Source of the DNA: PHAA01 sp963665865 | Lineage (GTDB): Bacteria; Bacillota; Syntrophomonadia; Syntrophomonadales; Syntrophomonadaceae | DNA: 64,000 bases | Assembly: GCA_963665865.2 (NCBI GenBank) | Contig: CAXXWF010000001.1 | Coordinates: forward strand, 2,418,001 to 2,482,000 | Direction: 5' to 3' | In this document: piece by piece, positions 8,452 through 17,071 of the stretch | How positions within the stretch are numbered: position 1 is the stretch's first letter | How the letters are laid out: each line of letters starts with the position of its first letter | Notes under the pieces: model-generated | Told to the model about the DNA's origin: nothing | Seen by the model: only the letters and a program-made list of their open reading frames with translations | Database searches by the model: none | Program-made: the position numbers and the translations under genes

Positions 8452-9187
8452 AGATCAAATCCCCCTGACACTGATTACGAACTTTACATTCTATATCATC
8501 CTTAATTAAATGCCAGATCTTTTTGGGAGGACCTTGCGCTGTAATAATACCGCCATCAACAACCAATATTTCATCACATACGGGGATAATTTTTTCATTA
8601 TGGGTGATAACCACAGCCGTTTTGTCGGGATTTTTTTTGTATCTGGAGACTATTAAACCTAGTAACTTCTGTATAGTCCAAAGATCCACTCCGGCTTCCG
8701 GCTCATCAAAAATGCTGATTTTAGGATCTCGTAATAATAATTGAGCCATCTCTATTCTTTTTATTTCACCGCCGCTTAAACCAGTTCCAAAATCTCGATC
8801 CAGATAATCCTCGGGACACAGCCCCACATCCCGCAGATAGCTTCTGATACGCAGTTGATCAGCTCCCGGTGAAGATATAGAAAGTATATCGTGGATAGTT
8901 AGTCCTTTGAAGCGGGGAGGTTGTTGAAAAGCATATCCTATCCCCTTTTTCGCTCTTTCCGTTATCGACAGATCGCTGATGTCCTCCCCCTCCAAATAAA
9001 TATGACCACTACTCTGCTTATAGATCCCCATTATTACCTTGGCAATCGATGTCTTGCCTCCGCCATTGGGTCCAGTCACAGCATAAACTTTTCCTTTTTC
9101 GAACTCAACATTCAGCCCTTTGAGTATTTCAATCTTTTCTCCATTGTCACTATCGACTTGCATGTGAATGTTATCTAGTTTTAGCAC
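8438..9187 (-). CDS. sufC: SufC-type Fe-S assembly ATPase (249 aa)
   Basis: A cytosolic ABC ATPase without membrane partner. Walker A is GPNGGGKTS, the signature motif GLSGGEIKRIE and Walker B ISIFDEPEAGVD; the H-loop is VVITHNE. The ORF is open further upstream, but GGAGGTG sits eight bases before a GTG at 9187 that starts VLKLDNIHM, and this gives the normal SufC length. It overlaps the SufBD gene by 14 bases. The 136 bases to accA contain an imperfect GGAAACA/TGTTTCC stem that may end the fatty acid operon. Confidence 0.9.
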   Translation of the reverse strand: MLKLDNIHMQVDSDNGEKIEILKGLNVEFEKGKVYAVTGPNGGGKTSIAKVIMGIYKQSSGHIYLEGEDISDLSITERAKKGIGYAFQQPPRFKGLTIHDILSISSPGADQLRIRSYLRDVGLCPEDYLDRDFGTGLSGGEIKRIEMAQLLLRDPKISIFDEPEAGVDLWTIQKLLGLIVSRYKKNPDKTAVVITHNEKIIPVCDEILVVDGGIITAQGPPKKIWHLIKDDIECKVRNQCQGDLIYEIK

Positions 9188-9322
9188 CAACAACACCTCC
9201 ATTGAGCTTAACGATTTCATTCTATCATAACCAGGAATTATAAGTCTAATAATAACAAGAGGAAACAAGAGAGCCATCCCCCTGTTTCCCCCTGAGCCAT
9301 CATATTGTTGTTTCATAGTTCC

Positions 9323-10279
9323 TTATTCGTTAAACTTACCTATCTTCCTTAAACGGGCGTAGCGCAGATCTATCAACTCTTGAATATTCTGTGAGCATAC
9401 CTCGTCTAAATGTTTCTTAAGGCTCGATTCAAGTGATTTAATAAATGCGGGTGAATCAAGCAGATTCTCATTGCTCGGCTCCTCTATAACCTCATCCACA
9501 ATATCCATTTCTAGAAGAGACTGAGCATTAAGCTTTAAAGCTCCCGCCATCTCATCCGCTCGTTTAATATCACGTAAAAGTATAGACGCACAGGTCTCAG
9601 GTGAAGCTACCGAAAAAACAGCATTAGAAAGCATTATGATACGGTCCGCAACCGTCAAGGCTAAAGCCCCTCCGCTGCCTCCTTCACCGGTAATGACTGA
9701 AACAACTGGCACGTTAATAGAGCTTAAACAGAGCAGTAGTTGGGATATAGCCCATGCCTGCCCGCGTTCTTCGGCTCCAAGCCCCGGATCAGCTCCAGGA
9801 GTATTAATAAAGGTTACCACCGGTCGGCCAAACTTCTCGGCTTCTCGCAGTAATCGATACGCCTTTCGGTACCCTTCCGGGCGGGGCATGCCAAAATTAT
9901 GTTTAATGTTGTCAGGTGTGTCTTTCCCCTTTTGGTGTCCAATCACGGTCACCGCCTGGCTATTAAAGATCCCTACCCCACCAACGATGGCATAATCATC
10001 TCCAAATAAGCGATCGCCATGCAGTTCAATAAATTCTGTGCAGAGCAGCTCAATGTAGTCTCTGGTCATAGGTCTCTCCAGATCACGGGAAAGGAGTACC
10101 TGCTCCCAGGGAGTCAAATGCTTATAGCGCTCCGCTTTGAGCTCATTTATACGTCTCTCCACATTGGCAATCTCACTGCTGAAATCGCAATTTAAACTAA
10201 CTGACAGTTCCTTTAATTCTTCTAACTTTGTTTCTAAGAGTCGGTACATCGATTCAAATTCAAATTTGCTTTTGGCCAT
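9323..10279 (-). CDS. accA: acetyl-CoA carboxylase carboxyltransferase alpha subunit (318 aa)
   Basis: One half of the carboxyltransferase that moves CO2 from biotin to acetyl-CoA to give malonyl-CoA. The N-terminal helical part (LEELKELSVSLN) is followed by the crotonase-like core with DRLFGDDYAIVGG, GMPRPEGYRKA, TPGADPGLGAEERGQA and GEGGSGGALA. AAGGAGG precedes the ATG. It overlaps accD by 20 bases, so the two subunits are coupled. Last gene of the fab operon. Confidence 0.96.
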   Translation of the reverse strand: MAKSKFEFESMYRLLETKLEELKELSVSLNCDFSSEIANVERRINELKAERYKHLTPWEQVLLSRDLERPMTRDYIELLCTEFIELHGDRLFGDDYAIVGGVGIFNSQAVTVIGHQKGKDTPDNIKHNFGMPRPEGYRKAYRLLREAEKFGRPVVTFINTPGADPGLGAEERGQAWAISQLLLCLSSINVPVVSVITGEGGSGGALALTVADRIIMLSNAVFSVASPETCASILLRDIKRADEMAGALKLNAQSLLEMDIVDEVIEEPSNENLLDSPAFIKSLESSLKKHLDEVCSQNIQELIDLRYARLRKIGKFNE

Positions 10280-11135
10280 GTTTTCCTCCTTGGTGAACGT
10301 TCAGCAAGCGTATTAGCAGAGAACGCATCTCCAACCGGGGCTGAATAATATCAATCATTCCATGTTTTAATAAAAATTCTGAGCGTTGAAATCCCGATGG
10401 AAGTTTTTGCCGAGTAGTCTGTTCGATGACTCGCGGTCCGGTAAAACCGATTAATGCCGCCGGTTCAGCAATAATAATATCCGCTAAGGATGCAAAGCTG
10501 GCCGTTACCCCTCCCGTAGTCGGGTGGGTCAAAATGGATATGTAGAGCAAGCTGTTATCGTTTAGACGCCCCACTGCTGCACTGGTTTTAGCCATCTGCA
10601 TCAGAGAAAGCATTCCTTCCTGCATGCGAGCTCCACCTGAACAGCAAGAGATGATAAAGGGAAGCGAGTATTTTACAGCCCCTTCCATGGCCCGACAGAT
10701 CTTTTCCCCCACCACTGAACCCATGCTGGCCATCATAAAACGTGAGTCCATGGACGCTAATACAGTATCGTATCCCCCAATCCTGGCTCGACCAGTAATT
10801 ATGGCTTCCTGCAACAGCGTTTCCTCCCGAGCACTAATGAGCTTCTCAGTATAGTCAGGGAAATCCAAAGGATTTAGAGAGGATAGATTAGCATCCCACT
10901 CTTCAAAGGTATCTTCGTCACAGAGGGAATAGATCCGTTCCCAAGCAGTTACCGAGAAGTGATGGGAACAGCGCGGGCAAAAGTCATTGTTTTGTAATTT
11001 CTCCGCTTCGGATATCCATGCCGAACAGGCCGGACATGAAAAATTGCCCTCTCTGGCATCAAAGGGAATTGCGGTTTTTTTGACACCGGAAAGATCAATG
11101 TAGGCCTTTTTTTTATTAAATCCAGGTTTAAACAT
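10260..11135 (-). CDS. accD: acetyl-CoA carboxylase carboxyltransferase beta subunit (291 aa)
   Basis: Partner of AccA. A four-cysteine zinc ribbon is near the N-terminus (CPACSAWI and CPRCSHHF), followed by the crotonase fold with SCCSGGARMQEGMLSL, the oxyanion-hole glycines, THPTTGGVTASFA and the GFTGPRVIEQT segment. Two bases separate it from fabZ. accB and accC, which often accompany accDA in such operons, are absent here. Confidence 0.96.
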   Translation of the reverse strand: MFKPGFNKKKAYIDLSGVKKTAIPFDAREGNFSCPACSAWISEAEKLQNNDFCPRCSHHFSVTAWERIYSLCDEDTFEEWDANLSSLNPLDFPDYTEKLISAREETLLQEAIITGRARIGGYDTVLASMDSRFMMASMGSVVGEKICRAMEGAVKYSLPFIISCCSGGARMQEGMLSLMQMAKTSAAVGRLNDNSLLYISILTHPTTGGVTASFASLADIIIAEPAALIGFTGPRVIEQTTRQKLPSGFQRSEFLLKHGMIDIIQPRLEMRSLLIRLLNVHQGGKHGQKQI

Positions 11136-11137
11136 CT

Positions 11138-11578
11138 TTAATCATCCTTCCGAGGTGACTTAGCCAGTCCAAACATTAGCTCACCCCGGCACACCAGTTC
11201 GTTTTCGATATGTATATCGCTTTTGAACCATCCAAAACCACTCTTCAGTTTCAGGACTTCACTGGTAATCACTAATGTATCACCTGGGATTGCCTGGCGC
11301 TTAAAACGCATCTTATCGACACCGGCTAACATACCCAGTTGACCCTGGTATTTTTCCAGGCTGAACAGAGCGCAGGCTCCAACTTGAGCCATAGCTTCAA
11401 TCATCAACACCCCGGGCATTATAGGCTGGCCAGGAAAATGTCCGGCGAAATGAGGCTCATTTATAGTTATGTTCTTAATCCCTACTGCTCGTTTCCCTGG
11501 TTCCAGTTCTATAATTCTGTCAACCAGAAGAAAAGGATAGCGATGGGGCAGAATCTGTAATATTTCGTTGATATCCAT
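11138..11578 (-). CDS. fabZ: 3-hydroxyacyl-ACP dehydratase (146 aa)
   Basis: Dehydrates 3-hydroxyacyl-ACP to the trans-2-enoyl form. The hot-dog fold shows the catalytic histidine in LPHRYPFLLVD and in AGHFPGQPIMPGVLMIEAMAQ, where the glutamate is the second catalytic residue. The length is typical. It sits between fabF and accD with gaps under ten bases. Confidence 0.96.
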   Translation of the reverse strand: MDINEILQILPHRYPFLLVDRIIELEPGKRAVGIKNITINEPHFAGHFPGQPIMPGVLMIEAMAQVGACALFSLEKYQGQLGMLAGVDKMRFKRQAIPGDTLVITSEVLKLKSGFGWFKSDIHIENELVCRGELMFGLAKSPRKDD

Positions 11579-11586
11579 ATTTACCT

Positions 11587-12828
11587 CTACTGTTCAAAAT
11601 TCCTTATTATAAGAACGGCATTATGACCACCAAAACCCAGCGATTCAGAGGCAGCTATATCTATCTGCTTGGCTCGGGCCTCTCCCCTAACGTAGTCGAG
11701 ATCACATTCCGGATCTGGATTGTCCAGATTTATATTCGGCGGAATCAGGTTGTTGTTGCAGATCAAGGTGGCGGCGATAAGTTCAACTGCACCGGCAGCC
11801 CCTAACATGTGACCTGTAGCTGATTTTGTAGAAGTAATGGCTAAGTTTCCACCATCTGCACCCATTACCTGTTTAAGGGCTTTCGTTTCCACCAGATCGT
11901 TAAAGTGAGTACCGGTTCCATGAGCATTCATGTAGTCCAATTGGCCAGCTTGAATCTCAGCCTCGCTCAAAGCAGCTCTTAAAGCTCTGGCCGCCCCGCC
12001 CCCCTCAGGATCGGGCTGTACAATGTGATAGGCATCAGAACTGCTGCCGTAACCAATTAGTTCCGCATAAATCCTGGCCCCACGCTTTAAAGCGTGGTCA
12101 AGCTCTTCCAAAATAACAATGCCTGAGCCCTCGCCCATAACAAAGCCATCCCTTTCAAGATCGAAGGGACGACAGGACTTTTGGGGTTCATCATTATGAG
12201 TCGACAAGGCCTTCATGGCACAAAAACCGGCAATACTCAATGGAGTTATAGGGGCCTCAGTCCCTCCACTAATCATGATATCAGCCGTTCCGTACTGAAT
12301 CATGCGATAGGCATCACCAATTGAATTAGTAGCGGTAGCACAGGCCGTAACAGAACAGCTGCTTGGTCCTCGTGCTCCAAACATAATCGATACCTGCCCA
12401 GCTGCCATGTTGGGAATTAGCATGGGAATAAAAAACGGGCTTATTCCCCCTACCCCGCGTTTTTGCAAAACCAGGCATTGTTTTTCAAATATATCCAAAC
12501 CACCTATCCCAGTCCCTATTAGAACTCCAGCTCGATCGGGATTGTGTTTGCTCAATTCCAGGCCAGCATCCTCTAATGCTAATCGGGAAGCGGCACAGGC
12601 ATATTGGATGAAAGGATCCATACGCCGCGCTTCAGTTCGGGGCATATAATCCTGTGCGCTAAAGTCCTTTACCTGGGCAGCTATTTTAGTAGGATAGTCG
12701 GTGGGATCAAAGCGGTCTATTATACCTATCCCGCTTTGTCCCGCCATCAGGTTATCCCAGAAATCCTTAATATTGTGAGCTATGGGATTAATAGTTCCCA
12801 TGCCGGTAATTACAACTCTGCGTGGCAT
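11587..12828 (-). CDS. fabF: 3-oxoacyl-ACP synthase II (413 aa)
   Basis: Elongating condensing enzyme. The active-site cysteine is in SVTACATATNSIGDA, with the catalytic histidines in NAHGTGTHFND and KSATGHMLGAAG. A TTG lies one codon before the ATG at 12828; the ATG is preferred for its distance from the GAGGTG site. acpP ends just upstream. In related operons accB and accC often flank fabZ; here fabF and fabZ are direct neighbours. Confidence 0.96.
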   Translation of the reverse strand: MPRRVVITGMGTINPIAHNIKDFWDNLMAGQSGIGIIDRFDPTDYPTKIAAQVKDFSAQDYMPRTEARRMDPFIQYACAASRLALEDAGLELSKHNPDRAGVLIGTGIGGLDIFEKQCLVLQKRGVGGISPFFIPMLIPNMAAGQVSIMFGARGPSSCSVTACATATNSIGDAYRMIQYGTADIMISGGTEAPITPLSIAGFCAMKALSTHNDEPQKSCRPFDLERDGFVMGEGSGIVILEELDHALKRGARIYAELIGYGSSSDAYHIVQPDPEGGGAARALRAALSEAEIQAGQLDYMNAHGTGTHFNDLVETKALKQVMGADGGNLAITSTKSATGHMLGAAGAVELIAATLICNNNLIPPNINLDNPDPECDLDYVRGEARAKQIDIAASESLGFGGHNAVLIIRNFEQ

Positions 12829-12852
12829 CAAAATTTCACCTCATTTTTATGA

Positions 12853-13089
12853 CTATTCTGCCAGGTGTTTTTCGATATAGTCAACTACGTCCTTGACTGT
12901 TTTAAGATTTTCAGCAATCTCTTCTGGTATTTCGAATTCATATTCCTCTTCGAGCAGCATGATCATCTCCACTACGTCCAGGGAATCTGCTTCCAAATCT
13001 TCTTCGAAGCGCGATTCCAGTTGAATATCATCACCTGAGATATCCTTTACTTCCACTATGACCTTTTTTACCGTTTCAAATACTGACAT
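12853..13089 (-). CDS. acpP: acyl carrier protein (78 aa)
   Basis: Small acidic carrier that holds the growing acyl chain on phosphopantetheine. The attachment serine is in DLEADSLDVVEMI. Length and charge are typical. It lies between fabG and fabF, the usual position. Confidence 0.97.
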   Translation of the reverse strand: MSVFETVKKVIVEVKDISGDDIQLESRFEEDLEADSLDVVEMIMLLEEEYEFEIPEEIAENLKTVKDVVDYIEKHLAE

Positions 13090-13121
13090 TATTAACCCTC
13101 CTAAATAAATTTAATTAAATA

Positions 13122-13877
13122 CTAAATAGACATACCGCCATCAACCCGAATAACCTGCCCATTAATATAGGCAGCCGCCGGTGAAGCCAGAAAAGTTACC
13201 AAAGCGGCAACATCATCCGGCGTCCCCAATCTACCAACAGGGATTTGATCAACCATTTTAGCCCCGACCTCGGGGGGAAGATTTAAGGTCATATCACTTT
13301 CTATGTAACCGGGAGCCACCGCATTAGCGGTGATACCGCGGGGTCCATATTCTTTGGCAATGGAAAAGGTGAAACCCAATAGTCCAGCTTTAGACGCAGC
13401 ATAATGAGCCTGCCCGGCATTGCCTGCCATTCCTACCACCGAAGAAATATTTATTATTCTTCCTTGTTTCTTTTTCATCATATACTTTAGAGCTGCTCGG
13501 GAACAATAGAAAGCTGACGACAAATTTGTGTTAATTACATCAAACCACTGCTCATCACTCATACGAATCAGCAATTGGTCTTTGTTAATCCCAGCATTGT
13601 TCACTAGCACATCAATACGGCCTAGACTTTCCAAGGTCTTAGCAATAAGGTCGGCTGCACCCTCCGGGGTCGATACATCAGCACCCAATATAGTGCCTGT
13701 TCCACCGTTAGTTTCGATTACCTTTAATACTTCCTCGGCCTGTTCTCTGTTTTTACCATCATCGCCTTGGTTATAATAGTTTATTGCTACCTGAAATCCA
13801 TCTTGAGCCAGTTGTATGGCTATCGCTCTGCCGATACCACGTGAGCTGCCGGTAACCAGGGCTACTCGTTGGTTCAT
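13122..13877 (-). CDS. fabG: 3-oxoacyl-ACP reductase (251 aa)
   Basis: NADPH-dependent short-chain dehydrogenase of chain elongation. The cofactor loop is TGSSRGIGRAIA, followed by NNAGINKD, and the catalytic Ser-Tyr-Lys are in ISSVVGMAGNAGQAHYAASKAG. It ends IRVDGGMSI as in the family. Its start overlaps the fabD stop by four bases. Confidence 0.96.
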   Translation of the reverse strand: MNQRVALVTGSSRGIGRAIAIQLAQDGFQVAINYYNQGDDGKNREQAEEVLKVIETNGGTGTILGADVSTPEGAADLIAKTLESLGRIDVLVNNAGINKDQLLIRMSDEQWFDVINTNLSSAFYCSRAALKYMMKKKQGRIINISSVVGMAGNAGQAHYAASKAGLLGFTFSIAKEYGPRGITANAVAPGYIESDMTLNLPPEVGAKMVDQIPVGRLGTPDDVAALVTFLASPAAAYINGQVIRVDGGMSI

Positions 13878-14797
13878 ATTTCATTCACCCTCTCCAACAG
13901 TTTTTGCAGGGATTTGATATCCTCTATTTGTCCCAGAACCCGAGTGCGATCAATTTTCTTTATTAATCCTGACAGACTCGATCCCGGTCCTATCTCGACA
14001 AAATAATCCACCTGGTTCATCATATATCTTATGCTCTGTTCCCAGCGAACCGGAGAATACAACTGTTCTACCAATAATTTAGGGAAATCCTGCGCTGTAT
14101 TTTCAATAGCATTAACATTGGAAACAACGTCTACAGCAGGTTCACTAAACTGTACCTTGGCAACCTCCACCGCAAACTTTCGGGCACTTTCTTCTAATAG
14201 CGGGCTGTGGCAGGGCACACTGATAGCGAGCACCCTCGTTCTGGCACCCTCGGTTTTAAGCAATCTGGCCGCTTCTTCCACTGAACCTTTTTCCCCCGAT
14301 ATTACCAGTTGACCTGGACAATTATAGTTGGCAACAATCACGATTCCTTCCACCTGTCTGCATATACGCTCCACCAGGTCAGTTTCTAAACCGATAACTG
14401 CCGCCATCGCTCCTTTGCCAATTGGTACCGCTTCCTGCATAAGTTTTGCTCTTGTCAGGACCAGCGGTAATGATTGTTCCAGGGTCATAGCACCGGCTGC
14501 GGTTAAAGCAGTGTACTCTCCCAAACTCAAACCGGCCATCAGTTGGGCTGATAAGCCATGTCTTTTCGCTACTGCCAAGCATGCCAGACTAGTAACCATG
14601 ATAGCCGGTTGCGAATATATTGTCTGATCCAACAGGTCCTGCGGACCTTCAAAACAAATTGCACTCAATTTATATCCGCATATACTATCGGCCTTAGTAA
14701 AAACCTGAGCAGCTGACTCGGAAGATTCAAAGATTTCTTTACCCATGCCCACATATTGAGAACCCTGTCCAGGGAATACAAAGGCGAGCTTTAGCAT
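13874..14797 (-). CDS. fabD: malonyl-CoA:ACP transacylase (307 aa)
   Basis: Loads malonyl groups onto ACP. The motif FPGQGSQYVGMG is at the N-terminus and the nucleophile serine in AGLSLGEYTAL; the catalytic histidine is in SVPCHSPLL. It overlaps fabK by seven bases and fabG by four, which supports tight translational coupling. Confidence 0.96.
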   Translation of the reverse strand: MLKLAFVFPGQGSQYVGMGKEIFESSESAAQVFTKADSICGYKLSAICFEGPQDLLDQTIYSQPAIMVTSLACLAVAKRHGLSAQLMAGLSLGEYTALTAAGAMTLEQSLPLVLTRAKLMQEAVPIGKGAMAAVIGLETDLVERICRQVEGIVIVANYNCPGQLVISGEKGSVEEAARLLKTEGARTRVLAISVPCHSPLLEESARKFAVEVAKVQFSEPAVDVVSNVNAIENTAQDFPKLLVEQLYSPVRWEQSIRYMMNQVDYFVEIGPGSSLSGLIKKIDRTRVLGQIEDIKSLQKLLERVNEI

Positions 14798-15738
14798 GGT
14801 AGGCCTCCTAATTTCTTCAGGATTACAATGGCTTCAGCCATGATCTCGTTCACTATTTCTTCCGAACTTTGCACCCGCTTGACCAGTCCGACGATCTGTC
14901 CCGCTAAAACACTTCCATTTTCCATATCACCCTCTATAGCGGCCAGGGGAAAACGCCCTGCACCCAGTTTCATCAGGACTTCTTTGTCCACCCCATTTTT
15001 TTCTATTTTCAAATATTCGCGAGCAAAGCTATTTTGAATAGCCCTGACGGGATGACCGGTAGATATCCCACATACAACCGTCGCCCTATCCCGGGACCTT
15101 ACTACCTTCTCCTGATATGCAGGGTGAACGTTGGCTTCCCGGGCACAGATGAAACGGGTTCCCAGTTGGGCTCCTTGAGCACCGAGCGCTAGAGCTGCTG
15201 CCAGACCGCGCCCATCTGCAATTCCCCCCGCTGCAATAATGGGGATCTTAACTTCATCGGCAACCATAGGAACGATTGCCATGGTCGTCATTTCCCCCAC
15301 ATGTCCGCCCGATTCTACGCCTTCAACTACTAAAGCGTCAGCTCCTAAGCGTTCCAGACGTTTGGCAAGAGCTACTGAAGCTACTACCGGCATAACTTTT
15401 ATTCCAGCTTCTTTAAACTTTGCTATGAAGGGACCTGGATTCCCTCCCCCTGTAGCCACCACCGGTATCTTTTCTTGAATAATTAAATTAATATTTTCTT
15501 CCAGATAAGGCGAGGTCAACACCAAATTTACGGCAAAATTACGAGACGTTATTTCTCTCGCAATGCCAATCTGTTCGCGGAGCCAGGATGCAGGCGAATT
15601 GCCGCTGCCGATAGTTCCCATTGCACCTGCCTCTGATACTGCAGCCGCTAACTTTCCTCCAGCAATCCAAGCCATGCCCCCTTGAATAATCGGATATTGG
15701 ATCCCTAATAAGTCACAAACACTTGTGTTTATAAGCAT
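14791..15738 (-). CDS. fabK: enoyl-ACP reductase II, FMN-dependent (315 aa)
   Basis: Last reduction step of each elongation cycle. The TIM-barrel flavoprotein of the NPD/FabK family shows IQGGMAWIAGGKLAAAVSEAG at the N-terminus, VVEGVESGGHVGE with the putative catalytic histidine, and IIAAGGIADGRG for FMN phosphate binding. Its place inside the fab operon, between fabH and fabD, marks it as FabK and not a nitronate monooxygenase. It replaces FabI, as in many Clostridia. Confidence 0.95.
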   Translation of the reverse strand: MLINTSVCDLLGIQYPIIQGGMAWIAGGKLAAAVSEAGAMGTIGSGNSPASWLREQIGIAREITSRNFAVNLVLTSPYLEENINLIIQEKIPVVATGGGNPGPFIAKFKEAGIKVMPVVASVALAKRLERLGADALVVEGVESGGHVGEMTTMAIVPMVADEVKIPIIAAGGIADGRGLAAALALGAQGAQLGTRFICAREANVHPAYQEKVVRSRDRATVVCGISTGHPVRAIQNSFAREYLKIEKNGVDKEVLMKLGAGRFPLAAIEGDMENGSVLAGQIVGLVKRVQSSEEIVNEIMAEAIVILKKLGGLPC

Positions 15739-15752
15739 CTCAGCACTCCCCT

Positions 15753-16739
15753 CTAATCTCTCCCCCAGCGGAGTATTGCTCCTCCATAAGTAAGTCCGGT
15801 TCCAAAAGCTACCATAAGAATATTAGCTCCGTTTCTGAGCGGGTGTTTTTCATTATACTGGGCTAAAGCCACCGGGATGGAGCCGGCGGAAATATTACCA
15901 CAAAGATCCAGATTGATAGCTACCTTTTCTGGGGGCAGCTTCATACGCCGCATCGCACTTTGAATTATACGCAAATTGGCCTGATGCGGCACAAAAAGAT
16001 CTATATCGTCGTAGGTCAAACCTGCTTTACGCAGCAATTCCGCAGTGGTCTCGGCCACAATTTTGGTAGCGAATTTGAATATCTCATTACCGTTCATCCT
16101 CAAGAAATGCAAGCGCTTTTCCACGGTCTCATGGGTGGCCGGTAAGGCTGAACCCCCGGCGGGCATATAGAGGAGCCCTGCTCCGTTCCCGTCAGCACCA
16201 ATACACGTGCTGAGAAGGCCTAATTCACCTTCCGATTTGCCCAGCACCATTGCGCCGGCACCATCACCAAAGAGGATGCAGGTATTCCGATCGGTATAGT
16301 CAATTACCGAGGATACAACGTCACAACCTATAATTAGGATATTATTAAATTCTGGAGATAGTAGGAACTTCTCCGCCACCGAAAGTGCATATACGAAACC
16401 TGTGCAACCGGCGGCCAAGTCAAAAGCTGCCGCATTTTGAGCTCCCAGCTGGGCTTGCACGAGACAAGCCGTAGAAGGGAATTGCATATCTGGCGAGGCG
16501 GTTGCCACAATGATAAGATCCAGTTGCAGCGGATCTATTTTGGCATCCTGCAGGGCCCGGCGGGCCGCTTTCACTGAGAGGTCAGAGTTTTTTTCCTCCG
16601 GCCCTACAATTCTCCGTTCCTTTATCCCAGTTCTTTCAACTATCCATGCGTCACTAGTGTCCACCATCTTTTCCATTTCCTGGTTGCTGAGTACTCTTTC
16701 CGGCAGGCAATAACCAATACCTAGAGCTTTAGCTTTCAT
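15753..16739 (-). CDS. fabH: 3-oxoacyl-ACP synthase III (328 aa)
   Basis: Starts fatty acid synthesis by condensing acetyl-CoA with malonyl-ACP. The active-site cysteine lies in DLAAGCTGFVYAL, with the histidine in FVPHQANLRI and asparagine in LDLCGNISAGSIP. A TTG two codons upstream is possible, but AAAGGGA is better placed for the ATG at 16739. It is the first gene of the operon. Confidence 0.95.
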   Translation of the reverse strand: MKAKALGIGYCLPERVLSNQEMEKMVDTSDAWIVERTGIKERRIVGPEEKNSDLSVKAARRALQDAKIDPLQLDLIIVATASPDMQFPSTACLVQAQLGAQNAAAFDLAAGCTGFVYALSVAEKFLLSPEFNNILIIGCDVVSSVIDYTDRNTCILFGDGAGAMVLGKSEGELGLLSTCIGADGNGAGLLYMPAGGSALPATHETVEKRLHFLRMNGNEIFKFATKIVAETTAELLRKAGLTYDDIDLFVPHQANLRIIQSAMRRMKLPPEKVAINLDLCGNISAGSIPVALAQYNEKHPLRNGANILMVAFGTGLTYGGAILRWGRD

Positions 16740-16831
16740 CGGCAAAATTCCCTTTCTATGTATATTTGATTGTGTTAATAATTTAAAATAATAGTAGTTA
16801 ACAATATCCTAAAAGTAAAATACTTGGGATA

Positions 16832-16861
16832 AGTTTAAACAGTGTAATGCTATCTTGTCAA
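16832..16861 (-). promoter_or_regulatory. probable promoter of the fab operon
   Basis: On the minus strand TTGACA (16861-16856) is followed after 18 bases by TAAACT (16837-16832), about 95 bases before fabH. The -35 is perfect and the -10 matches four of six. An AAGTA-TTT-TACTT palindrome (16813-16825) lies at the expected transcription start and could be an operator. Confidence 0.5.
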
Positions 16862-16899
16862 TAAAGTATCGAAATCTTTTAATGATTCTGATATATTTA

Positions 16900-16908
16900 T
16901 GGTATAAT
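16900..16908 (+). promoter_or_regulatory. extended -10 promoter of the NPD-like gene
   Basis: TGGTATAAT, an extended -10 element, lies about 165 bases before the ATG at 17072. The 330-base gap between fabH and this gene holds only the two divergent promoters; I see no RNA structure in the leader that I recognise. Confidence 0.5.
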
Positions 16909-17071
16909 GCATTCGTTAAAGTTGTGGTTTTTGTTATGAAACGGTGAATAATAACAATAGGATTGTTGCATTAACTGGCTTCCGGTCTATGATAGCATAT
17001 ACATTCATTTGTTTTATCATTCCTGTTTCGGTACAATTAGATTTATTTTTTAAGTAAATAAGGAGATGGGT

